Shown here one piece after another: positions 1 through 8,423 of a DNA stretch of 45,529 nt. The position numbers were made by a program, and so were the translations under genes. Positions within the stretch are counted from its first letter, which is position 1. The number at the start of each line of letters is the position of its first letter. The DNA comes from Gammaproteobacteria bacterium (GTDB taxonomy: Bacteria > Pseudomonadota > Gammaproteobacteria > JAJPIJ01): positions 1-45,529 of the forward strand of contig JAJVHZ010000033.1 in NCBI GenBank assembly GCA_022072255.1, given 5' to 3'. A model generated the notes under the pieces. It was not told where the DNA came from. It saw only the letters and a program-made list of their open reading frames with translations, and searched no databases.

Positions 1-1521
1 CACGCTCAACTCGACGCTCGGCTCGAGCAGGCGCTTCTGGCGCGCGTTCTCCAGCAGGTTTTCGACCACGCTGTCGAACAGATCCACGGGCACGAGCGGG
101 TCGCGGGTGATGCGTCCCTGCAGCTCCACGCCGGTGCCCTGGTGTCGCGCCTGCAGGGCGTCCCACCACGCGCTCAGGGGCTGCTGTTCCAGGCCCACCC
201 TGGTGGGCGATTGCAGCTTGTCGAGAGCGAGCTGCAGGCGCTGCGTCACCACCGGCAGTTGCTGCTCGATGAAATGCTGCGTGCGTGCCGCGCGCCGGCG
301 CTCGCCATCCTTCAGGCTCGCCTGCTCCTGGCTGATGACCAGGGTCATCGTCTGCAGCGACTGCAGAAGGTTCTTGATGTCGTGCGTCACCCGCGCCCCG
401 GTCTCGTAGATTGCCTGCAGATGCGCCTGCCGCGAGAGCTCCTGCTCGCGCTGCTTGGCGATGTGGAAGTGCCCCAGCAACTGCACCAGCAGCCTGCCGT
501 GCAGCAGCAGCGTCGGGCTGGGTTCGCGCTGCACGTAAAGGCGCATCGAGATCCCGGGGGTGTTCAGATCCATGGCGTGGCGCGTGCGCTGGCCGGCCAG
601 GCCCTCGCTCTCCTCGGCCTCCCACTCCACGCCGCTCACCCACGGCAGCCCGACCAGCGCGCGCATCGCCGCCGTGAGGAATTGCGCGGGCGTGCGTTGC
701 TCGTCGGCGATGTCGGCCAGGTCCGTGAGCCACTCCTCGAACGGCGTGCCGATGTTCAGCAGCGACCGCTCCCAGAGGGCCGCCAGCCCGCCCGCGCCCG
801 TCCCGGGGGTGAGCAGCCAGCTGATCGCGAACAGGAAGGCGCCCAGTGCCAGGGTGGCCGCTATCAGGGCGTCGGCGTAATCGGCGTCGTTACGATACAT
901 GGTGACGACGCTGCCGAGCGCAACCAGCGCCGCCATCAGCGAGGCCGTCACCCCGCGGAAGAGATCCACGGAGTGAGAGCTGCGCATTCTCGCCGGCCCC
1001 GACGGCACGACGGCGATCACCAGCGGCAGCGCGAGCAGTCCGTAGAGGAAAATCGAGATGACGGTCTCCGGCATGCTGCGCGCGGGGAACAGCAGCGGCA
1101 CCACGACGACCAGCAGCTTGGAGATGAGGAACAGCAGCGTCAGCATGTAGACGATGCGTTCGGACTGCGAGGTGAGCGTGCGGCCGCCGACCAGTCCGAT
1201 GATGAGGATCAGCCAGCAGGCCAGCAGCCAGCCGTTCAACAGCACGACGAAGCCCGTGGTGAAGGCCATGAACACGGCCGCGTCCATGACGTCGAGCCGG
1301 CGATCTCCCCGCCAGATGGGCTGCCACAGCATGAACAGGCCCAGATGAACCAGCATCAGGGAGCGTGAGAGCGGGCTGGCAAAACCCCAGGAGGTGGCGA
1401 CGTGCAGGAACAGCAGCATCGCCCCGAGCAGCACGTTCTCGTAGCGGGCCACGAAGCGCAGCACCAGGCTGGTGGCCGGACGCTGCCGTTTACGCCAGTG
1501 CGATTCCCGGACCGATTCCAT
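1..1521 (-). CDS. Membrane sensor histidine kinase, 3' end outside window
   Basis: An open frame without stop runs from an ATG at 1521 to the left edge (about 507 codons). The first ~240 residues form several hydrophobic segments, so the sensor part is buried in the membrane. A soluble GAF-like linker follows, then an H-box reading GARVTHDIKN with the phospho-acceptor His at about residue 380 and an N-box (VVENLLENAR) close to the edge. The ATPase glycine boxes lie outside. The plan (multi-span sensor, linker, HDIKN-type H-box) recalls PrsK kinases of exosortase systems, but I cannot assign it to that family. A GTG at 1542 is in frame and could be the true start. It diverges from an ABC-2 permease gene. 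A response regulator would be expected further left. Kinase call is firm; signal unknown. Confidence 0.8.
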   Translation of the reverse strand, partial: MESVRESHWRKRQRPATSLVLRFVARYENVLLGAMLLFLHVATSWGFASPLSRSLMLVHLGLFMLWQPIWRGDRRLDVMDAAVFMAFTTGFVVLLNGWLLACWLILIIGLVGGRTLTSQSERIVYMLTLLFLISKLLVVVVPLLFPARSMPETVISIFLYGLLALPLVIAVVPSGPARMRSSHSVDLFRGVTASLMAALVALGSVVTMYRNDADYADALIAATLALGAFLFAISWLLTPGTGAGGLAALWERSLLNIGTPFEEWLTDLADIADEQRTPAQFLTAAMRALVGLPWVSGVEWEAEESEGLAGQRTRHAMDLNTPGISMRLYVQREPSPTLLLHGRLLVQLLGHFHIAKQREQELSRQAHLQAIYETGARVTHDIKNLLQSLQTMTLVISQEQASLKDGERRRAARTQHFIEQQLPVVTQRLQLALDKLQSPTRVGLEQQPLSAWWDALQARHQGTGVELQGRITRDPLVPVDLFDSVVENLLENARQKRLLEPSVELSV

Positions 1522-1635
1522 GAGCGTGGCGACGATCCGCACCCGCGGGCCGGGCGTCCCGGGGGCGGGTTGCGCGTCCGGCGCTACGGCGCGTATGCGC
1601 CATGAACGGCGTCCGGCGGCCGGAATGAATTGCGG

Positions 1636-1641
1636 TATGAT
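1636..1641 (+). promoter_or_regulatory. Possible -10 box of the ABC permease gene
   Basis: TATGAT lies 24 nt before the ATG at 1666. Transcription from it would begin near 1648, which excludes the upstream in-frame TTG at 1630 and favours the ATG. No good -35 box is visible. Confidence 0.3.
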
Positions 1642-1665
1642 TCATCGCAGAGGCCAGCCTACCGT

Positions 1666-2436
1666 ATGTGGAGACAAACCAAAACCATCGCCTGGTTCAC
1701 GGCGCTGGAGGCCAGCCGCGGCCGCCTGCTGCGCCTGATGGCGGCAACTCTTCTTGCCGCCTTTCTGCTCAGCGAGATCGCCGCCGCGGCCGCCGTCACC
1801 GAGAGCAACGCCATCAGGCTGGCGTTCCTCGCCGCGACACTGCGCGTGGCGGCGGTGTTTCTGATCGCTTCGTTCATCGCCGGGAGCATCGCCAGGGAGC
1901 AGGCCGACAAGGGCAGCGAGATGGTCCTCTCCCTGCCGCTGCCGCGCTACGTGTACTACCTGGGCAAGCTCGCCGGCTTCGCCGTCATCGCGGTGGTCAT
2001 CGTCGTCCTGTACGCGGCCATGGTGGCGCTGCATTCGCCTTTCATGCAGACGTTGCTGTGGGCATCCTCCCTGCTGTGCGAACTGCTCATCATCGTTGCG
2101 CTCACGCTGCTGTGCAGCTTCACCTTCGCGCAGGTGCCGGTGGTCCTGAGCGCCGTCGCCGCGTTCTACCTGCTCTCGCGGACCATGGAGGCGATCCGCC
2201 TGATGAGCCGCGGCCCGCTGGTGGACACCACGGAACCGTCGTCCCGGTTGATAGCAGGCATCGTCGACGGGATCGCCTACGTTCTGCCCGATATCGGCAG
2301 TTTCACGCCCACCGACTGGCTGATCTACCATTCCGGCGGCATCGGCGAGCTCGCCGGCATCGCGGCGCAGACCGTCATCTACATCGCGCTGCTCGGCGCC
2401 GCGGGCCTGTTCGACCTTTACCGGCGCAACTTCTGA
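1666..2436 (+). CDS. ABC-2 type transporter permease subunit
   Basis: A 256-residue integral membrane protein with about six hydrophobic segments. Near residue 80 it has the soluble loop typical of ABC-2 permeases (AREQADKGSEM followed by LPLPRYVYYLGKL), where the protein would meet its ATPase. It probably belongs to an exporter or a membrane-remodelling ABC system in the inner membrane. The ATG at 1666 is chosen over the TTG at 1630 because a TATGAT box lies between them. The stop overlaps the next gene's ATG (TGATG), so the two are translationally coupled. No ATP-binding subunit gene is in the window, neither downstream nor on the divergent side. Substrate unknown. Confidence 0.75.
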   Translation: MWRQTKTIAWFTALEASRGRLLRLMAATLLAAFLLSEIAAAAAVTESNAIRLAFLAATLRVAAVFLIASFIAGSIAREQADKGSEMVLSLPLPRYVYYLGKLAGFAVIAVVIVVLYAAMVALHSPFMQTLLWASSLLCELLIIVALTLLCSFTFAQVPVVLSAVAAFYLLSRTMEAIRLMSRGPLVDTTEPSSRLIAGIVDGIAYVLPDIGSFTPTDWLIYHSGGIGELAGIAAQTVIYIALLGAAGLFDLYRRNF

Positions 2437-3149
2437 TGGGCGCGCGGGAGCGGTCAATCGCGGCCGTGCCAATATCCGCGCTGGCGCTGCTGCCGGCGGC
2501 ACTGGCGGCGCAACTGTACTGGCATCATCGGCTGCCGCCGCCCAGCGCCGCCGCGACCGGGCTCGCGGCACCGCCGCCGCAGCCGGTGCTCGAGGTCGCC
2601 GCCGCCGGCGACCCGACTTCATTCGCGAAGGTGCTGATGCTGCGCCTGCAGGCCTTCGACAATCAGCCGGGCATCAGCATTCCGTTCCGCGCCCTCGACT
2701 ACGGCCGTGTCATCGCATGGCTGAGTGCGATACTGCGGCTCGACGAGCGGGCCTCCTACCCGTTGCTCGCGGCCGCCCGGCTTTATGGCGAAGTGTCCGA
2801 TCCCGCGCGACAGCGCCTGATGCTGGAGTTCGTGCGCGAGGAGTTCCTGAAGGATCCGAACCGGCGCTGGCCGTGGATGGCGCATGCGGTATTCGTTGCC
2901 CGCCACCGGCTCCATGACATGCCGCTGGCATTGCGATACGCCGACGCACTGGCCGCGCACGTGACCGACCCGGGCGTTCCACCCTGGGTGACGCAGATGA
3001 ACATCTTCGTGCGGGTCGATATGGGTGAGACCGAGGCCGCGAAGGTCCTGCTCGGCGGCCTGCTCGAGAGCGGCCGGATCACCGACCCCGCCGAGCAGCG
3101 CTTCCTGATGCGTCGCCTGCAAGAGCTGGAAGACTCCCGGGGCAAATGA
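2436..3149 (+). CDS. Membrane-anchored helical protein coupled to the ABC permease
   Basis: A 237-residue protein whose ATG shares one base with the permease stop codon. One hydrophobic segment lies at residues ~8-26, so it is an inner-membrane protein with a single anchor. A Pro/Ala-rich linker follows, then an alpha-helical domain with TPR-like spacing (repeated L-A-A-R and Y-A-D-A-L-A motifs). I do not recognise a named family. The tight coupling suggests it works with the permease, perhaps as a periplasmic or accessory subunit; this is inference from position only. It ends 6 bp from the convergent Dabb gene. Confidence 0.65.
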   Translation: MGARERSIAAVPISALALLPAALAAQLYWHHRLPPPSAAATGLAAPPPQPVLEVAAAGDPTSFAKVLMLRLQAFDNQPGISIPFRALDYGRVIAWLSAILRLDERASYPLLAAARLYGEVSDPARQRLMLEFVREEFLKDPNRRWPWMAHAVFVARHRLHDMPLALRYADALAAHVTDPGVPPWVTQMNIFVRVDMGETEAAKVLLGGLLESGRITDPAEQRFLMRRLQELEDSRGK

Positions 3150-3155
3150 CCGCGC

Positions 3156-3455
3156 TCAGGCCTCGTAGTCGACCACGCGGCGCTCCACGCGCACTTCCTT
3201 CACGAACTCCGCCACGGGCTCGTGCTCCGGGTGTTTCTGGTAGGCGGCGAGCGCCTCCCGGTCGGCGAATTCGGAGTAAAGCACCACGTCGCTGGCGTCA
3301 CCGCCGGGAATGGCGTTGATGCCGACCTCGATGGCGAGCAGCCCCGGTATGCGGCCGCGCAGCGCCTCCAGGGCGCGCTTCATCCCCGCGGCGTTCTCCT
3401 CCCGGGTTCGTTCCGCGGTGGCGCGCACGCGCCACATGACGATGTGCTTGAGCAT
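3156..3455 (-). CDS. Dabb (stress-responsive A/B barrel) domain protein
   Basis: A 99-residue protein beginning MLKHIVMWRV and containing a conserved Dabb-type core (ALRGRIPGL, D-V-V-L-Y-S-E-F, YQKHPEHEPV). Dabb proteins are small dimeric ferredoxin-like barrels; bacterial members mostly lack a known reaction. The start at 3455 is preceded by GGAGACC. It lies 2 bp downstream of the S51 peptidase-like gene on the same strand, so the two form an operon. The His-Pro-Glu-His stretch near residue 75 is typical of the family. Confidence 0.85.
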   Translation of the reverse strand: MLKHIVMWRVRATAERTREENAAGMKRALEALRGRIPGLLAIEVGINAIPGGDASDVVLYSEFADREALAAYQKHPEHEPVAEFVKEVRVERRVVDYEA

Positions 3456-3457
3456 GC

Positions 3458-4240
3458 TCAGGTCTCCTGATCGGTGTTCTTGTCGAGCAGATCGGCCAGC
3501 CGCCGGAAATCCTCGTGCGGCGGCAGTTCGTCGTTGTGATAAAGCCCGCCGCGCCAGTAGGCGCGATACGCCCGCGCGCCGCGCCTCGAGGCGAGGATGC
3601 GGTATCGATCGTCCACGATCTCGATCGCCGCGCAATCCTCCAGGGCAATGGCCACGCCCGCGGTGGTCCGCATCATGGCCTTCAGCGCCGCGCGCCGGTG
3701 ATGCTCCGAGTCGTAATGGGGACAGGCCGTGGCGTCGATGTAACCCAGCCCGCGAACCCGGATGAGCGTCCTGTCCCCCGGATTGCTGAACTTGCGCGCA
3801 TCGCTGTTGCCGGCGCGAAACCAGCAGATGGCGCCGGCGCTGAGTCCGCTCAGTACGGCGCCGCGGCGCCGTGCCGCGTCGAGCAGACGGTCGACGCCGA
3901 GCTGCCGCCACAATCGCATCATCCGCAGGGTGTTGCCGCCGCCGACGTAGACGACATCGGCCGCGGCGATGCGCGCGGCGAGCTCGCGCGGTCCCGGGCG
4001 ATCACGGTAGAGCAGCAGGGGGTCCACGCGGCAGCCCAGCGTGCCGCCGAAATGCCGGATAATGGCGGCGCAGTAGTCGGCGGCGTCCAGGCTGGCCGTC
4101 GGCAGGAAGAGCAGGCGCGGCCACCGCCGGCCGGCGAGCCGGACTATCTCCCGGTCGATCTCGGTGGTCTGCGGCGTCGCGGTGCGCACGCGACCGCCGC
4201 CGATGGCGACGAGGCGGGGTGCGGAGCTTTTGACCGGCAT
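3458..4240 (-). CDS. S51-family peptidase (peptidase E/cyanophycinase-like)
   Basis: A 260-residue soluble protein with a class I glutamine-amidotransferase-like fold. The strand-loop YVGGGNT (residues ~98-104) and the nucleophile elbow GLSAGA with Ser134 are diagnostic of family S51, whose members are dipeptidase E and cyanophycinase. CPHYD near residue 175 supplies a conserved His. Peptidase E cleaves Asp-X dipeptides in the cytoplasm; cyanophycinases cut multi-Asp-Arg polymers. No cyanophycin synthetase is nearby and the length matches short peptidase E-like proteins such as Bacillus YgaJ, so the dipeptidase-like role is more likely. First gene of an operon with the Dabb gene; divergent from glnE across 65 bp. 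Confidence 0.8.
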   Translation of the reverse strand: MPVKSSAPRLVAIGGGRVRTATPQTTEIDREIVRLAGRRWPRLLFLPTASLDAADYCAAIIRHFGGTLGCRVDPLLLYRDRPGPRELAARIAAADVVYVGGGNTLRMMRLWRQLGVDRLLDAARRRGAVLSGLSAGAICWFRAGNSDARKFSNPGDRTLIRVRGLGYIDATACPHYDSEHHRRAALKAMMRTTAGVAIALEDCAAIEIVDDRYRILASRRGARAYRAYWRGGLYHNDELPPHEDFRRLADLLDKNTDQET

Positions 4241-4305
4241 GGGCTGAAGAGACGATCTCTTTATGAGTTGTACGAGGGAGCGCGGCGAACCGCGCGCATT
4301 CTGCC

Positions 4306-7233
4306 ATGAATGAGGGCGTGTCTGACGCGCTGGCGGGCATCCCGCCGATCCTGCGCGCCGAGGTCGGGCGGAACTGGGAGGAGATTGCCCGCCGGGGCCT
4401 GCCGGCGGGCGCCTCTTCCGCCGCCATCGTGGCGCTGCCGAAAGTCCTGGGCGCGAGCCGGTATGTCGCCGGACAGTGCCTGCGGGATGCGCAGCTCATT
4501 CACGACCTGACCGGCAGCGGGGACCTCGAGCGCGCCTACGGGGAAGGCGAGTCGCGGGAGCGCATACGGGCCGCGCTCGCCACCGTCGGGGAGGAGCGCG
4601 CGCTCGCCGTCGCTCTGCGGCGATTCCGTCACCGGGAGATGGTGCGGATCGCATGGCGGGACATCGGCGGCCTGGCCGATCTCGATGCGACCCTGCGCGA
4701 GACGTCCTGGCTCGCGGACGCGCTCACGGACGCGACGCTCGACTGGCTGTATCGCGAACAGGCGGCCAGCCACGGCGAACCGCGCGACGATCGGGGCGTG
4801 CCGCAGCGGCTGTTCGTCATCGCGATGGGCAAGCTCGGCGGGGAGGAGCTGAATTTCTCCTCCGACATCGATCTCATCTACGGCTATCCGCGCGGCGGCG
4901 AGACCAGCGGCGGCGCGCGCAGCGTCTCCAACCAGGAGTTCTTCGATCGGCTGGGACGCCGGCTGGGCAGGCTGCTGGAGGAGCCGGGCGAGGAGGGTTT
5001 CGTGTTCCGGGTCGACATGCGCCTGCGTCCGTTCGGCGACAGCGGCGCCCTCACCCAGAGCGTGGCGGCGATGGAGAGCTACTACACCACCCACGCGCGC
5101 GACTGGGAGCGCTACGCGATGATCAAGGCGCGCATCTGCGCCGGCGACCGCGACGCCGGCGAGGCCTTCCTGAAGGGCCTGCGTCCGTTCGTCTTCCGGC
5201 GTTACATCGATTTCGGGGCGCTGCAGGCCCTGCGCGAGATGAAGGCGCTGATCGACACCGAGGTTGCGCGCGCGGACCTGCACGACGACGTGAAGCGCGG
5301 TCGCGGCGGCATACGCGAGATCGAATTCATCGCCCAGATGTTCCAGTTGATCCGCGGCGGCCGCGAGCCGGCGCTGAGGGTGCGGCCGACCTGCGAGGTC
5401 CTCCTTGCTCTCGAGGGCCTGAACGAGCTGCCGGCGCAGACGGTGGCAGCACTCCTCGATGCCTACCGCTTCCTGCGCAACACCGAGCACCGGTTGCAGC
5501 AGATCGACGACCAGCAGACGCAGACCCTGCCGGAGACGGAGGAAGACCGGGCGCGTGTGGCCCTGGGCATGGGGTTTGACTCCTGGGAGGCCTTCGCCGG
5601 CGAGCTGGCGCGGCATCGCGCCAACGTGCAGAACCACTTCTCGCGGCTGCTGGAGGTGGCGGATTCGGCGAAGGGCGCGAACGCGCCGTCGGCCGAGGAC
5701 AGCGGCGTGGGTGCGATCTGGTCCGGGCAGTTGAGCGGCGATGAGGCCGGGAGGGTGCTCGCCGCCATCGGCTTCAGCGATCCCGCCGGGGTGCTGCAGG
5801 ACATCGACGGATTGCGCGCCGCGCCGGATATCGGCCGATTGAGCAGGCATGGCCAGGAGCGTCTGCAGCGTCTGCTGCCCATGATCCTGAAGACCGTTGC
5901 CGGGCATGCCGGCGAGCGGGTCGCGCTCCAGCGCATCTTTCAACTGCTCGAGACGGTCGCCCGCCGCAGTGTCTACCTGGCGCTGCTGGCCGAACAGCCG
6001 CAGGCGTTGCGGCAGTTGGCGCGGCTGGTGGCCGCCAGCCCCTGGATATCCGGCTGCATAGTCCGCCAGCCGGTACTGCTCGATGAGCTGCTCGACCCGC
6101 GCGCGCTCTATGCGCCACCGTCGGCAGCCCAGCTCGAACAGACGCTGCGCAACGAGATCGCCAAGCATCCGCCGGGGGATCTAGAGCGCCAGATGGAGGT
6201 GCTGCGGCATTTCCGGCAGGCGGAGGTACTGCGCGTGGCGGCATCCGACCTGACCGGACATCTGCCGCTTCCTGAGGTCAGCAACCACCTCTCGTGGATC
6301 GCCGAGACGGTGCTGCGCGTGGCCCTGGAGCTGGCCTGGGGGTATCTCGTGGATCGTCACGGGCAGCCGCTCTGTGGCCCGACCGAGGCGCGGCGGGCGG
6401 CCGGTTTCGCCATCGTCGCCTACGGCAAGCTGGGGGGGCTGGAGCTCGGTTACGGGTCGGACCTCGACCTGGTCTTCCTGCACGACAGCGCCGGTGAAGA
6501 CCAGAGTACCGATGGCGAGCGTCCGCTCGACAACGCCACCTTTTTCACCCGCCTGGGACAGCGCATCATCCACCTCATCTCGACGCTGACGCCGGCCGGC
6601 GTTGCCTACGAGGTAGACACCCGCCTGCGTCCGAGCGGCGCGGCCGGCCTGCTCGTGAGCAGCATCGAGGCCTACGGCAAGTACCAGCGCGAGCAGGCGT
6701 GGACGTGGGAGCACCAGGCCCTCGTAAGGGCGCGCTTCGTGGGCGGACACGCGGCGGTGGGCGATCAGTTCGAGACGGTTCGGCGCGAGGTGCTCGGTCG
6801 ACGCCGCGAACGCGCAGCCCTGAGGCAGGAGATCATCGAGATGCGCGCGCGCATGCGCGGCGAACACGCCTCGACGGAGGCGGGCGTGTTCGACCTGAAG
6901 CAGGATCCGGGCGGTATCACGGATATCGAATTTATGGTGCAATATGGCGTGCTCGCCCACGCGGCGGATCAGCCCGCCCTGCTCACGTGGACGGACAACA
7001 AGCGGCTGCTCGAGGTCTTCAGCGATTGTGGGGTACTGCCGGCGACGGCCTGTGCGGAACTGCGCGAGGCCTATTTCGCGATGCGCCACTGCATCCACCG
7101 CTGCGCGCTGCAGGAACAGCCGGCACGCGTGCCCGACAGCGAGTTCCGGGAGCAGCGTCGCCTGGTGATCGGGCTTTGGCGCGGAATTCTGCTGGATGAC
7201 GTTTCGAAAGGTTCCGAAGATGGGGATGGATGA
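4306..7233 (+). CDS. glnE: Bifunctional glutamine synthetase adenylyltransferase/adenylyl-removing enzyme
   Basis: A 975-residue protein (E. coli GlnE is 946). It controls glutamine synthetase by adding AMP to, or removing it from, a Tyr of GlnA, in response to PII and glutamine. Two nucleotidyltransferase halves are visible. The N-terminal deadenylylase half has GKLGGEELNFSSDIDLIY near residue 175, and the C-terminal adenylylase half has GKLGGLELGYGSDLDLVF near residue 705. Each carries the catalytic SDxDL pair. The ATG at 4306 has no obvious Shine-Dalgarno sequence. It overlaps the ilvE start by 14 bp, giving a glnE-ilvE operon as in many gammaproteobacteria. Complete and intact. Confidence 0.97.
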   Translation: MNEGVSDALAGIPPILRAEVGRNWEEIARRGLPAGASSAAIVALPKVLGASRYVAGQCLRDAQLIHDLTGSGDLERAYGEGESRERIRAALATVGEERALAVALRRFRHREMVRIAWRDIGGLADLDATLRETSWLADALTDATLDWLYREQAASHGEPRDDRGVPQRLFVIAMGKLGGEELNFSSDIDLIYGYPRGGETSGGARSVSNQEFFDRLGRRLGRLLEEPGEEGFVFRVDMRLRPFGDSGALTQSVAAMESYYTTHARDWERYAMIKARICAGDRDAGEAFLKGLRPFVFRRYIDFGALQALREMKALIDTEVARADLHDDVKRGRGGIREIEFIAQMFQLIRGGREPALRVRPTCEVLLALEGLNELPAQTVAALLDAYRFLRNTEHRLQQIDDQQTQTLPETEEDRARVALGMGFDSWEAFAGELARHRANVQNHFSRLLEVADSAKGANAPSAEDSGVGAIWSGQLSGDEAGRVLAAIGFSDPAGVLQDIDGLRAAPDIGRLSRHGQERLQRLLPMILKTVAGHAGERVALQRIFQLLETVARRSVYLALLAEQPQALRQLARLVAASPWISGCIVRQPVLLDELLDPRALYAPPSAAQLEQTLRNEIAKHPPGDLERQMEVLRHFRQAEVLRVAASDLTGHLPLPEVSNHLSWIAETVLRVALELAWGYLVDRHGQPLCGPTEARRAAGFAIVAYGKLGGLELGYGSDLDLVFLHDSAGEDQSTDGERPLDNATFFTRLGQRIIHLISTLTPAGVAYEVDTRLRPSGAAGLLVSSIEAYGKYQREQAWTWEHQALVRARFVGGHAAVGDQFETVRREVLGRRRERAALRQEIIEMRARMRGEHASTEAGVFDLKQDPGGITDIEFMVQYGVLAHAADQPALLTWTDNKRLLEVFSDCGVLPATACAELREAYFAMRHCIHRCALQEQPARVPDSEFREQRRLVIGLWRGILLDDVSKGSEDGDG

Positions 7234-8140
7234 TCGTGACGGCGTGATCTGGCTCGACGGCAGGCTGGTGCCGTGGCGCGAGGCCAAGACGCATGTGCTG
7301 ACGCATACGCTGCATTACGGACTGGGGGTGTTCGAGGGCATACGCGCCTACAAGACCGATCGCGGCACGGCCATCTTCCGTCTCCCGGAGCATGTGCAGC
7401 GCCTGTTCAATTCCGCCCACATACTGCGCATGGAGATGCCCTACGACCAGGCGCAGATCACCGAGGCGTGCCGGGCGGCAGTGCGGGAGAACAAGCTTCA
7501 GTCCGCCTACATCCGCCCGATGTGCTTCCTCGGCTCCGAGGGCATGGGTCTGCGCGCCGACAATCTCCGGACGCACGCGATGGTCGCGGCGTGGTCGTGG
7601 GGTTCGTATCTGGGCGAGGACGGCATGCAACAGGGCATACGCATCCGCACCTCCTCGTACACGCGTCACCACGCCAACATCACCATGTGCAAGGCGAAGG
7701 CCAACGGCAACTACATGAACTCGATGCTGGCGCTGCGCGAGGCGATCGAATGCGGCTACGACGAATCGTTGCTGCTCGATACGGAGGGCTACGTTTCCGA
7801 AGGCAGCGGCGAGAACATTTTCATCGTTCGCAACGGCGAGCTGCGGACGCCGGATACGACCTGCGCGCTGGAAGGCATCACGCGCGAGACGATCATGACG
7901 CTGGCCGCCGAAACGGGCCTCGTCGTCAGGGAACGCCGCATCACGCGCGACGAGGTGTACATCGCCGACGAGGCGTTCTTCACCGGCACCGCGGCGGAGG
8001 TGACACCGATCCGCGAGCTCGACGGGCGGCGTATCGGCAGCGGCACGCGCGGGCCGATCACCGCCAGGCTGCAGTCGCTGTACTTCGACGTGGTGCACGG
8101 CCGGCGCCCGGACCGGCAATCCTGGCTCACCTACGTCTAG
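7220..8140 (+). CDS. ilvE: Branched-chain amino acid aminotransferase
   Basis: A 306-residue fold-type IV PLP enzyme (E. coli IlvE is 309) that transfers the amino group between glutamate and the keto acids of Leu, Ile and Val. The PLP lysine is K160 in AKANGNY, and the conserved YVSEGSGEN loop that holds the cofactor phosphate follows. Start: the ATG at 7220 has GAAAGG 8 nt upstream; an ATG at 7196 is longer and one at 7226 shorter. The gene begins inside the last codons of glnE, indicating coupled translation. The following zinc-ribbon and ELM1-like genes match the side of this operon that leads into LPS core genes in related bacteria. Confidence 0.96.
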   Translation: MGMDDRDGVIWLDGRLVPWREAKTHVLTHTLHYGLGVFEGIRAYKTDRGTAIFRLPEHVQRLFNSAHILRMEMPYDQAQITEACRAAVRENKLQSAYIRPMCFLGSEGMGLRADNLRTHAMVAAWSWGSYLGEDGMQQGIRIRTSSYTRHHANITMCKAKANGNYMNSMLALREAIECGYDESLLLDTEGYVSEGSGENIFIVRNGELRTPDTTCALEGITRETIMTLAAETGLVVRERRITRDEVYIADEAFFTGTAAEVTPIRELDGRRIGSGTRGPITARLQSLYFDVVHGRRPDRQSWLTYV

Positions 8141-8225
8141 TGCCGGGCGGCCGGCGCAGCGTGAGAAACAGAACCTAATCCACCACCGGGCGCACGAACT
8201 GCCCGACAGCGAGAGAGACATACAC

Positions 8226-8423
8226 ATGGCGAAGCGGGCATACGGCACGGCACTACCCAACGCGCAAACCGTCCAGCAGGTGACGCGCAAGGATCTGCCC
8301 CTGCACTGCCCGACGTCCGGCACCTCGCTGTGGAACTCGCACCCGCGCGTGTATCTGCCGATCGAGGAGACCGGCAAGGCCATGTGCCCTTATTGCGGCA
8401 CCGAGTTCCTGCTTGTCGAATAG
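8226..8423 (+). CDS. zf-CHCC zinc-ribbon domain protein
   Basis: A 65-residue protein. The zinc-ribbon signature is present: LPLHCP, then the SLWNSHPRVYLPIE stretch and a final CPYCGTEF, giving the Cys-His-Cys-Cys ligand set of the zf-CHCC family, which also includes the mitochondrial complex I accessory subunit NDUFS6. Bacterial members are small cytoplasmic proteins of unknown role, often found between ilvE and LPS-core genes. The start ATG at 8226 follows a GAGAGAGA purine-rich stretch. Its stop codon overlaps the next gene by 11 bp. Confidence 0.9.
   Translation: MAKRAYGTALPNAQTVQQVTRKDLPLHCPTSGTSLWNSHPRVYLPIEETGKAMCPYCGTEFLLVE

Noticed and set aside
142-1368. Long plus-strand open frame opposite the histidine kinase
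   Set aside because: It is antisense to a clear kinase frame, rich in His/Arg/Gln as expected of GC-rich shadow frames, with no domain resemblance.
4261-6168. 635-codon minus-strand open frame inside glnE
   Set aside because: Shadow of the glnE coding pattern; low-complexity Arg/Gln/Leu composition and no motif.
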